NCBI GenBank assembly: GCA_002343395.1
Contig: DDSN01000092.1
Location: 1 to 5,043, forward strand
Length of the DNA: 5,043 nt
Source of the DNA: Hyphomonadaceae bacterium UBA2389
GTDB taxonomy: Bacteria > Pseudomonadota > Alphaproteobacteria > Caulobacterales > Aquidulcibacteraceae
Direction of reading: 5' to 3'
Shown: positions 1 to 4,821 of the stretch, in pieces
How positions within the stretch are numbered: the stretch's first letter is position 1
How the letters are laid out: each line of letters starts with the position of its first letter
Translations under genes and position numbers: made by a program
Notes under the pieces: generated by a model
Databases searched by the model: none
What the model was told of the DNA's origin: nothing
Seen by the model: only the letters and a program-made list of their open reading frames with translations

Positions 1-142
1 CGTTCGGGGCCGTCCACCCCATCACACTCCGGGGGATTGACGAAGTTCGCCGTCGGCGAGCGCGGCGCGGCCCGCGGCGCATGCGCCGCCCGGAGGCTAC
101 GCGCTCCAGTCATGCACTGCTTGTTGTCCGCCTTGCAGCCGG

Positions 143-251
143 CGTCATTCCGGGGCATCGCGCAGCGATGAACCCGGAACTCAGGGGATGACAGAGCGCG
201 GCGCGTGTCGCCCCTAGATTCCGGATCGCGCTTCGCGCGTCCGGAATGACG
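143..251. repeat. 109-bp palindromic intergenic repeat, left copy (A)
   Basis: The outer ends are a perfect 11-bp inverted repeat: CGTCATTCCGG at 143-153 and CCGGAATGACG at 241-251. A second, imperfect arm pair lies inside at 174-187 and 211-224, with 3 mismatches in 14. The element is the same length as copy B at 620-728 and starts with the same 20 bases (CGTCATTCCGGGGCATCGCG). It begins 10 bp beyond the stop codon of the GIY-YIG gene. The inner bases are more diverged from a perfect palindrome than in copy B, so this looks like the older or decayed copy. Repeats of the GTCATTCCGG...CCGGAATGAC kind are, from memory, frequent between genes in alphaproteobacteria; I cannot count genome copies from here. 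Confidence 0.85.
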
Positions 252-260
252 AAATAGGTT

Positions 261-590
261 CTACAATGGACGCAAAAATGTCGGCGGCGGCGGGTTGACG
301 AAGTCCTCGTACAAATCGCGCCATTGTGGGTTTTGTTTCTCGATCAAGTTCAGCTTCCACCCACGCCGCCACTTTTTGATATCTTTTTCGCGGGCGATGG
401 CGGCGGGCATTTCCTGGTGCTGTTCGAACCAGACCAGCATTTTGCATCCATAGCGTTGTGAGAAACCTTCAATCAGGCCTTCACGGTGTTGATGGGCGCG
501 CTGGATGAGAGTGGCGGTGACGCCTAGATAGAGCGTGCCGTTTCGTTTGCTTGCCATAATGTAGACGGCGATGAAAGCGTCTGGCGGCAT
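261..590 (-). CDS. Small GIY-YIG domain endonuclease (stand-alone, UPF0213/YhbQ-like type)
   Basis: The 109-residue product is close to the usual 90-110 residues of bacterial single-domain GIY-YIG proteins. The signature is near the N terminus: VYIM for the GIY strand (residues 9-12), then LYLGVT for YIG. The LIQRAHQHR helix supplies the conserved catalytic Arg, and AIAREKDIKKWRR supplies the metal-binding Glu. The family fold cuts DNA with one divalent metal ion; the cellular role of these small stand-alone members is poorly known. The first ATG (588-590) has no clear Shine-Dalgarno sequence. A second ATG at residue 12 would cut into the GIY strand, so the longer form is preferred. The C-terminal tail is proline-rich (NPPPP). 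The gene stands alone, between 109-bp palindromes 10 bp past its stop and 30 bp before its start, which suggests acquisition or movement with them. Family assignment is firm; function is inferred. Confidence 0.9.
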   Translation of the reverse strand: MPPDAFIAVYIMASKRNGTLYLGVTATLIQRAHQHREGLIEGFSQRYGCKMLVWFEQHQEMPAAIAREKDIKKWRRGWKLNLIEKQNPQWRDLYEDFVNPPPPTFLRPL

Positions 591-619
591 CGATGCACTT
601 TATCGGACAAATCCTACCT

Positions 620-728
620 CGTCATTCCGGGGCATCGCGAAGCGATGAGCCCGGAACCCAGGGGATGACGGGGCGCTGCGTGTTGCCCCTGGGTTCCGGC
701 CCGCGCTTCGCGATGCCCCGGAATGACG
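620..728. repeat. 109-bp palindromic intergenic repeat, right copy (B), near-perfect
   Basis: The outer arms are a perfect 25-bp inverted repeat (620-644 with 704-728). The inner arms are a perfect 14-bp inverted repeat, CCGGAACCCAGGGG at 651-664 with CCCCTGGGTTCCGG at 686-699. A transcript of either strand would fold into a long nested hairpin with a loop of about 21 nt. It is the same length as copy A and shares its first 20 bases, and it lies 30 bp upstream of the GIY-YIG start codon. The high palindrome integrity suggests recent arrival or active maintenance. No ORF inside it is credible. Confidence 0.88.
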
Positions 729-963
729 AGCCTGAGTGGTGATAACTTGGCGCCTATCCTCTCCCCCAAATGGGGGAGAGGGAACACGCGGGCGCGGGCA
801 ACGTGTGTTCGAGTTGGCCCAGGGCCAGCAATGCCCCTTTGTGCAAGAGAGGCCTCAATAAACGACGGTCTGTGCCGATCATGCGCGATCCGCGCGGCTA
901 ATCGACCAGGGTTTGCGACAATCCGCGTCGCGCGCATCGGCGCGCGCGCCTAATCTCGCGCGC
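729..963. other. Gene-free intergenic stretch between repeat B and the lipoprotein gene
   Basis: I see no supported coding region here. Short open frames on both strands give low-complexity Arg/Ala-rich translations typical of GC-rich shadow frames. The stretch holds the hairpin at 758-781 and a 13-bp perfect palindrome TGGCCC-A-GGGCCA at 815-827. It also has a ten-base direct repeat TCGCGCGCAT at 928-937 and 956-965, the second copy running into the lipoprotein start codon. There is no convincing -35/-10 pair. Confidence 0.5.
758..781. repeat. Short perfect hairpin, CCTCTCCCCCA / TGGGGGAGAGG
   Basis: Eleven bases at 758-768 pair perfectly with 771-781, leaving AA between the arms. There is no following run of T, so it is not a typical intrinsic terminator. 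From memory, CCTCTCCCCC...GGGGGAGAGG palindromes are another frequent intergenic motif in alphaproteobacteria. It lies only 29 bp from repeat B, giving two different repeat types side by side. Confidence 0.6.
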
Positions 964-1497
964 ATGCGCCTTGCCGCCGCTCTCGTGCTGTTGTCGTTGT
1001 TCGCCGCCTGCGGACAATCGGCGTTGGAGCGCGCGCCCGCGCCGCCATCCGCGCCGCCCGGCCCCGTTGGCGACTTCAAGGCGCAATCGAGCACTGCGCG
1101 CGGCATCACGGGCGACGTTTCGATCGAAACCGCCGGCTTGCGGTTCGCGAATGGCGTCATTCTTTATACGCGCACGCTCAACCCACGCAGCGGCGGCGAC
1201 CTCATTGCCAAGAGCGGCGCAACCTACGCCGCGTCTGCTCTGGGCCCATCGTCGTTATCGGTTGAACTGCGCCATGTAGTCGAACAGGTCGTGCCCGGCG
1301 GCGCCGTTGGCGTTTGCGGCGCGACACGGCCTGCCTATGTCGCGCTCGTACACGACCAACGCGCGACGAGCCTGACCTTGCTCGTGTTCTCGGGCGACGA
1401 GCCCCCGGGACGCGACGCCACGCAGAGCCATATCTGCGCAACCTTCGCGTTTGTCGCGCCCGACGGCGCGCGCACGCGCGAGGGCGTATTGCTCTGA
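964..1497 (+). CDS. Predicted lipoprotein of unknown function
   Basis: The 177-residue product starts with a short lipoprotein signal peptide: MR, a hydrophobic stretch (LAAALVLLSLF), then lipobox FAAC with Cys16 as the predicted lipidated residue. An Ala/Pro-rich linker (about residues 20-36) follows, as expected for an envelope-anchored domain. The rest is a compact domain rich in beta-prone sequence. Its two remaining cysteines (C118 in GVCGATRPAYVAL and C158 in HICATF) could form a disulfide in the periplasm. I do not recognise the family. I chose the ATG at 964 because the in-frame ATG at 913 would add 17 Arg/Ser-rich residues ahead of the signal peptide. No Shine-Dalgarno sequence precedes it; a weak TAATCT box ends 7 bp before the ATG, so a leaderless transcript is possible. 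The stop lies 4 bp from the stop of the converging cupin gene. Confidence 0.75.
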   Translation: MRLAAALVLLSLFAACGQSALERAPAPPSAPPGPVGDFKAQSSTARGITGDVSIETAGLRFANGVILYTRTLNPRSGGDLIAKSGATYAASALGPSSLSVELRHVVEQVVPGGAVGVCGATRPAYVALVHDQRATSLTLLVFSGDEPPGRDATQSHICATFAFVAPDGARTREGVLL

Positions 1498-1501
1498 CGG
1501 A

Positions 1502-1996
1502 TTAGTCTGTCTTCGGTCCGAAAGGCTTGGTCGCTTCGCCGAGTTCGTAAAACTCCGTGCCTTTTTCGGTCTGCATCAGCAGATAGCGTTTCCCGTCGTT
1601 GGGATAGGTCAGCACGTCGATGGGCTTGTCCTCGCCGCCCATCAGATAGACGCACTCTTCTTCGAAGGTATTGCGCAGCAGATGGGGCACGGACGGCGTC
1701 GCGAAGCCCATGAAATCGCCCGCGGCGACCTCCGTCGTTTTGCCGTCGATTTCCGCCAGCGCGCGCCCGGAGAGGATGTAGATCCATTCTTCCTCGAGCA
1801 TGTGGGCGTGATAGGCGAAGCTGTCCTTGCCGGGCGGCAGACGCACGAGGCTCACATGCGCGCGGCTCATGCCCGCAAGCCGCGACAGCGCTGCGCCGCG
1901 GAAGAGGGAGTTGGGGTTCATCCGTTGCGAGAACGGCCGCATGGTCGGGGCGATCTCCGCCGCTGTCCAAAGCGCTTTCTTGGGTTTGTTGCTCAT
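1502..1996 (-). CDS. Cupin domain-containing protein
   Basis: The 164-residue product contains a single cupin beta-barrel. Cupin motif 1 is visible at residues 56-77 (G56, H63, H65, E69 or E70, G77), supplying two His and one Glu as metal ligands. Motif 2 is at residues 93-109 (G93, D94, P101, H105, N109), supplying the third His. The usual Gly of the PxG step is replaced (PSVPH). The hydrophobic core reads WIYILSGRALAEIDG, typical of the small cupins annotated only by domain. Such proteins may bind a metal and a small ligand or act as isomerases or dioxygenases; nothing here fixes the substrate. There is no signal peptide, so it is probably cytoplasmic. The ATG has a good Shine-Dalgarno sequence. 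It lies 81 bp downstream of bpt on the same strand, with a palindromic repeat in the gap, and converges on the lipoprotein gene with 4 bp between stops. Confidence 0.92.
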   Translation of the reverse strand: MSNKPKKALWTAAEIAPTMRPFSQRMNPNSLFRGAALSRLAGMSRAHVSLVRLPPGKDSFAYHAHMLEEEWIYILSGRALAEIDGKTTEVAAGDFMGFATPSVPHLLRNTFEEECVYLMGGEDKPIDVLTYPNDGKRYLLMQTEKGTEFYELGEATKPFGPKTD

Positions 1997-2001
1997 CGGC
2001 G

Positions 2002-2007
2002 TCCTCT
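2002..2007 (-). promoter_or_regulatory. Ribosome binding site of the cupin gene
   Basis: On the minus strand AGAGGA is followed by five bases (CGCCG) and then the ATG at 1996. This is the clearest Shine-Dalgarno sequence in the window and supports that start. Confidence 0.65.
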
Positions 2008-2027
2008 GGCGTTCGCCGCCGCGCGTA

Positions 2028-2074
2028 GAGCGCGTTAGGAAAAGTGTGAAGCGGTTTTCCGCCCGAACGCGCGG
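2028..2074. repeat. Alphaproteobacterial-type palindromic repeat between bpt and the cupin gene
   Basis: Two nested arm pairs are visible. The outer pair is GCGCGTT (2030-2036) with AACGCGC (2066-2072); the inner pair is GGAAAA (2038-2043) with TTTTCC (2055-2060), enclosing the loop GTGTGAAGCGG. The core GGAAAAGTGTGAAGCGG then TTTTCC matches, from memory, a very common intergenic palindrome of Rhizobiales and relatives (GAGCATGATC...GGAAAAGTG...GGTTTTCC...GATCATGCTC), here with different outer arms. It lies in the 81-bp gap of the minus-strand gene row. In the mRNA it would form a hairpin 3' of bpt that could attenuate or process the transcript. There is no T-tract after it. Confidence 0.75.
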
Positions 2075-2077
2075 AAA

Positions 2078-2842
2078 TCAAAACGTAACTGGCTCGTATG
2101 CGCGCCATTCGCCGCCCATCAGGATTTCAAGCGGGCGAAACGCGGCCTTGTACTCCATTTTTTCCGAGCCCGGGATCCAATAGCCGAGATAGAGGTGAGA
2201 GAATCCCGCCGCGCGCGCCTGCTGGATGTGATCCAGAATGGCATAGGCGCCGAGACTGCGATTGCCTTCGTCGGGATCGAAGAACGAGTAGACCATCGAC
2301 AGGCCGTCGCCGAGGACATCGATCAGCGTGGCGCCGGCGAGCGCGCCGCGCTTGGGCCCGCCGCTGTAGCGGTACTCGACAATGTGGGTGTGAACGGCGG
2401 TCTCCTCGACCATGGCGGCGTAATCGGAGAAGGTCATCCCCGCCATGCCGCCATCAGGGTGCCTCGATTTCAAATACCGGCGCAGCAACCGGAAGTGCTC
2501 TTCCCTGGCCTCGGCGGGCCGCAAGGCGCGGGTGATGTCGGCGTTGCGCGCCATGATCTTGCGCCAGCGGCGCGTGAAGGCGAAGCGCTCCACGGGCACG
2601 CGCGCGGAGATGCACGCTTCGCACCTTTCGCACGCTGGTCGATAGGCGATCGTTTGCGAACGGCGGAAGCCGGCATTGGTGAGCGTGTCGTGCAGCGCTT
2701 TCGCGTCGTAGCCATCGAGCGCGGTGAACACCTTGCGTTCGCGCCGCCCTGGCAAATAAGGGCAGGGCGCGGGCGCTGTCAGGTAAAACCGCAGCTGGCT
2801 GATGGGAAAGTGCTTGGTCACGCGCCGCTCATCGTCTCCCAA
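2078..2842 (-). CDS. bpt: Aspartate/glutamate leucyltransferase (Bpt; arginyltransferase-like family)
   Basis: Bpt transfers leucine from Leu-tRNA to proteins with N-terminal Asp or Glu, making them substrates for ClpS and ClpAP in the cytoplasmic N-degron pathway. The 254-residue length fits the family. The N-terminal ATE domain shows TAPAPCPYLPGR (C27) and the cluster CERCEAC (C71, C74, C77), matching the conserved cysteines. The C-terminal GNAT-like domain shows SMVYSFFDPDE (182-192), SLGAYAIL (196-203) and YLGYWIPGSEKMEYK (218-232), ending in the conserved F.P.E. The start is uncertain. A TTG at 2840-2842 has TAAGG five bases upstream and gives 254 residues. A GTG at 2819-2821 gives 247 residues and an N terminus closer to relatives. 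It lies 58 bp downstream of msrB on the same strand, probably in one transcript. The Leu-for-Asp/Glu specificity is assumed from bacterial family members; arginyl transfer by sequence alone cannot be excluded. Confidence 0.94.
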   Translation of the reverse strand: MGDDERRVTKHFPISQLRFYLTAPAPCPYLPGRRERKVFTALDGYDAKALHDTLTNAGFRRSQTIAYRPACERCEACISARVPVERFAFTRRWRKIMARNADITRALRPAEAREEHFRLLRRYLKSRHPDGGMAGMTFSDYAAMVEETAVHTHIVEYRYSGGPKRGALAGATLIDVLGDGLSMVYSFFDPDEGNRSLGAYAILDHIQQARAAGFSHLYLGYWIPGSEKMEYKAAFRPLEILMGGEWRAYEPVTF

Positions 2843-2847
2843 AGGCG

Positions 2848-2852
2848 CCTTA
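2848..2852 (-). promoter_or_regulatory. Ribosome binding site favouring the TTG start of bpt
   Basis: On the minus strand TAAGG is followed by CGCCT and then TTG (2842-2840). The spacing of five bases supports a TTG start. The competing GTG at 2821 has only GGGAG about 15 bases upstream, which is too far. Confidence 0.4.
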
Positions 2853-2900
2853 GGTCAAGAGCGCGCGCACAGGGCGAGAGCAGTGCTTACCGCGTCTCGC

Positions 2901-3368
2901 CTAAGGAATGGTTTCGTCGCGGCCCAAGGGGTCGGGGGCGAGCGCCCCCTTCGGCGTGAAGCTGAGCGAGACCGAGTTGATGCAATAGCGCAACCCGGTG
3001 GGTCGTGGCCCGTCTGGGAACACATGACCTTGATGGGCGCCGCAACGGGCGCAGCGCGTTTCAACGCGGCGCATCCCATACGACAGGTCTTCCACGCCCA
3101 CGACGTGGCCAGGATCGTACGGCGCGGTGAAGCTCGGCCAGCCGGTGCCGCTCTCGAACTTCGCTTCATGTTTGAAGAGGGGCAGCCCGCACAGGCGGCA
3201 GCAATAGGCGCCGGGCTGCTTCTGCGCGAGGAGCCCGCCGCAAAACGGCGCTTCCGTACCATGGTGCAAAAGGACGCGCCGCTCTTCGTCGCTGAGCGCG
3301 GCCTCAAGGCGCTGGCGCTCCGCTTCCGTGGGTGGCGTGAGGTCGAAACCGGAGGCGGATCGGTTCAT
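2901..3368 (-). CDS. msrB: Peptide-methionine (R)-S-oxide reductase MsrB
   Basis: MsrB reduces methionine-R-sulfoxide in proteins, usually with thioredoxin as reductant, repairing oxidative damage. The 155-residue product is a full stand-alone MsrB domain with no MsrA fusion and no signal peptide, so it is cytoplasmic. Two CxxC pairs form the structural zinc site: C57-R-L-C60 and C106-A-R-C109. The substrate pocket motif SGTGWPSF is at 73-80, and HVFPDG at 115-120. The catalytic Cys is C129 in RYCINS. The usual recycling Cys in the GCGWPSF type is replaced by Thr75; C43 (PFCGG) is a candidate alternative resolving residue. The N-terminal 25 residues are poorly conserved. The ATG at 3366-3368 is the natural start, with a weak AGAGA upstream. 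It is the first gene of the minus-strand row msrB-bpt and is divergent from the MgtC-like gene, sharing a 114-bp intergenic region. Confidence 0.97.
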   Translation of the reverse strand: MNRSASGFDLTPPTEAERQRLEAALSDEERRVLLHHGTEAPFCGGLLAQKQPGAYCCRLCGLPLFKHEAKFESGTGWPSFTAPYDPGHVVGVEDLSYGMRRVETRCARCGAHQGHVFPDGPRPTGLRYCINSVSLSFTPKGALAPDPLGRDETIP

Positions 3369-3482
3369 GGGCGTCTCTTTCGCGCGGGTGTTACGCGCGT
3401 ATGGGGTTTGTGGTTACCCGTCGCACGCCCGGTGGGACCACGATATTTGCACTACGCGCCAAGGCGCGCGACCATCGCCGCC
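3369..3482. promoter_or_regulatory. Divergent intergenic region between msrB and the MgtC/DUF4010 gene
   Basis: This 114-bp gap must hold the start signals for both directions. I see no clean -35/-10 pair on either strand; the only AT-rich patch is around 3441-3450 (CGATATTTGC). A small perfect hairpin CGCGCC-AA-GGCGCG at 3455-3468 lies 15 bases before the plus-strand ATG. No operator could be assigned. Confidence 0.4.
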
Positions 3483-4778
3483 ATGCTCGACGCCGATCTT
3501 TTCGACCTACTCCAGCGCCTCGCCATGGCGCTTGGAATAGGGTTTCTGGTCGGCGTGGAGCGCGGGTGGCGGCACCGAGAAGCGCCGGAGGGCGCCCGTG
3601 CCGCGGGGCTGCGCACGCACGCGGTCGCGGGCTTGTTTGGCGGCGTCGCCGGGGCGCTCCTGCCAAGCACCGGCGCAATCGGATTCGCGGCTCTCGCCGC
3701 TGGTTTCGCAGCAGCGTTCATCGCCTTCAAACTGCGCGAGAGCGCTCGCGACAACGACATCTCGGTCACAGGAACACTGGCTGGGCTGTTGGTGTTCGCG
3801 CTCGGCGCTTATGCAGTCCTGGGCGATTTGCGCATCGCGGCGGCGGTCGGCGTAACGCTCGTGGCGCTGCTTGCGTTCAAGGAATCCCTGCACACGTGGC
3901 TCGATGCGCTGTCTTGGGTCGAGTTGCGCTCAGCGCTGCTGATCCTCGCGGCGACCGCGATCGCGTTGCCGCTTTTGCCAAATCGGGCCCTCGATCCTTG
4001 GGGCGCGATCAACCCGCGCGAGCTTTGGCTGCTCACCATTCTGGTCGCGGGCGCCTCCTTCGGCGGCTATGTCGCGGTGCGCGTTCTGGGCGACGGCCTC
4101 GGCGTGTGGGCGAGCGCGGCGGCGGGCGCGTTGGTCTCCTCAACCGTGGTGACCGCGGAACTGGGCCGTCGCGCGCGCGCCGGCCAAAGCACGCCGCAGG
4201 CCGCCGCCGGTGGGGCTGCTCTGGCGGCGAGCGTGAGCCTCGCGCGCGTGACCGTGTTTGTCGCCGCCGCCGCGAACGCGGTTGTTCCCGCCGTCGCGCC
4301 GAGTTTGCTTGCGGCGGGAGCGGCTTTCTTGAGCGGCGCATGGCTGCTGGGCAGAGACGGCGACGACCGTGAACCGGTCGCGAAGACCCGCGGCGCGCTC
4401 CCCAACCCCCTCGACCTGCGCGAGGTTGCGCGCTTTGCGCTGTTTCTGGGCGCGGTCATCATCGTTGGCCGCCTGCTGTCGGAGCTGTTCGGTGAGGCGG
4501 GCGTGTTGCCGTTCGCTGCGGCCGCTGGCGTGGCGGATGTCGACGCCGTGTCCATGGCCGTCGCAAGCCTCATCCATGGCGGTTTGGCGCTTGAGGTGGG
4601 CGCTCAGGCGATCCTGCTCGCCGCCTTGGTGAACACCGTCGCCAAGGGGGCCATTGCGGCAGCGACCGGCGGCTGGGCCTACGCGGGCCGTTATTTGGCT
4701 GTAGCGGCTCTCGCGGCCCTCTGCGGGGCGCTGGTGTGGTGGTTTGCCACTCCGTGGCTAAGCCCCATGTTCAGCTAA
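3483..4778 (+). CDS. MgtC/SapB family membrane protein with DUF4010 domain
   Basis: The 431-residue product is a polytopic inner-membrane protein with about ten to twelve hydrophobic segments. The N-terminal part (roughly 1-135) carries MgtC-like signatures: ALGIGFLVGVERGWR (16-30), AGLRTHAVAGLFG (41-53), then a loop with RDNDISVTGTLAGLL. The C-terminal part (roughly 145-425) matches DUF4010: WLLTILVAGASFGGYVAVR, AAGALVSSTVVTAELGRRAR and a final GG(x)LA..VGAQAILLAALVNT segment. Members of this fusion family have no established substrate. Named MgtC proteins are linked to growth in low magnesium and to virulence, but that should not be transferred here. The open frame extends upstream to 2802, but that part is antisense to msrB and bpt and has no membrane character. 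The ATG at 3483 opens directly into the first hydrophobic helix. No Shine-Dalgarno sequence precedes it. The next gene follows after 43 bp on the same strand. Confidence 0.9.
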   Translation: MLDADLFDLLQRLAMALGIGFLVGVERGWRHREAPEGARAAGLRTHAVAGLFGGVAGALLPSTGAIGFAALAAGFAAAFIAFKLRESARDNDISVTGTLAGLLVFALGAYAVLGDLRIAAAVGVTLVALLAFKESLHTWLDALSWVELRSALLILAATAIALPLLPNRALDPWGAINPRELWLLTILVAGASFGGYVAVRVLGDGLGVWASAAAGALVSSTVVTAELGRRARAGQSTPQAAAGGAALAASVSLARVTVFVAAAANAVVPAVAPSLLAAGAAFLSGAWLLGRDGDDREPVAKTRGALPNPLDLREVARFALFLGAVIIVGRLLSELFGEAGVLPFAAAAGVADVDAVSMAVASLIHGGLALEVGAQAILLAALVNTVAKGAIAAATGGWAYAGRYLAVAALAALCGALVWWFATPWLSPMFS

Positions 4779-4821
4779 GACTGCTCGCAAGTGCGGCATG
4801 GGTTCGGATAGAGTGACCGCG

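Noticed and set aside
74..89. 16-bp palindrome GCGGCGCATGCGCCGC
   Set aside because: In sequence this GC-rich a single short palindrome is expected by chance, and no second copy was seen in the window.
1..113. Possible minus-strand gene start at the left edge (ATG at 111-113, or ATG at 20-22 with GGAG four bases upstream)
   Set aside because: Too little sequence remains before the window edge, the longer reading is low-complexity Arg/Ala/Pro, and nothing recognisable is encoded. The start at 22 is plausible but cannot be supported here.
1451..2038. Plus-strand 195-residue open frame opposite the cupin
   Set aside because: It is antisense to a gene with intact cupin motifs; no domain or ribosome binding site is visible.
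1335..2108. Minus-strand 257-residue open frame covering the cupin and lipoprotein regions
   Set aside because: It overlaps the cupin gene in another frame, and its translation is Arg-rich with no recognisable domain.
2873..2901. Seven-base stem GGCGAGA/TCTCGCC over the msrB stop as a terminator
   Set aside because: The loop is 15 nt, there is no T-tract on the transcribed strand, and bpt follows closely on the same strand.
2195..2959. Long plus-strand open frame of 254 residues
   Set aside because: It is fully antisense to bpt and the msrB 3' end; bpt has clear family motifs and this frame has none. Long shadow frames are expected at this GC content.
2802..3482. Upstream open extension of the MgtC/DUF4010 frame (plus strand), giving a 658-residue protein
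   Set aside because: This part is antisense to bpt and msrB, is Arg/Ala-rich without membrane or domain features, and the family N terminus begins at the ATG at 3483.
3401..4372. Plus-strand 323-residue open frame inside the membrane-protein gene
   Set aside because: It is Arg-rich, out of frame with the clear membrane protein, and lacks any domain.
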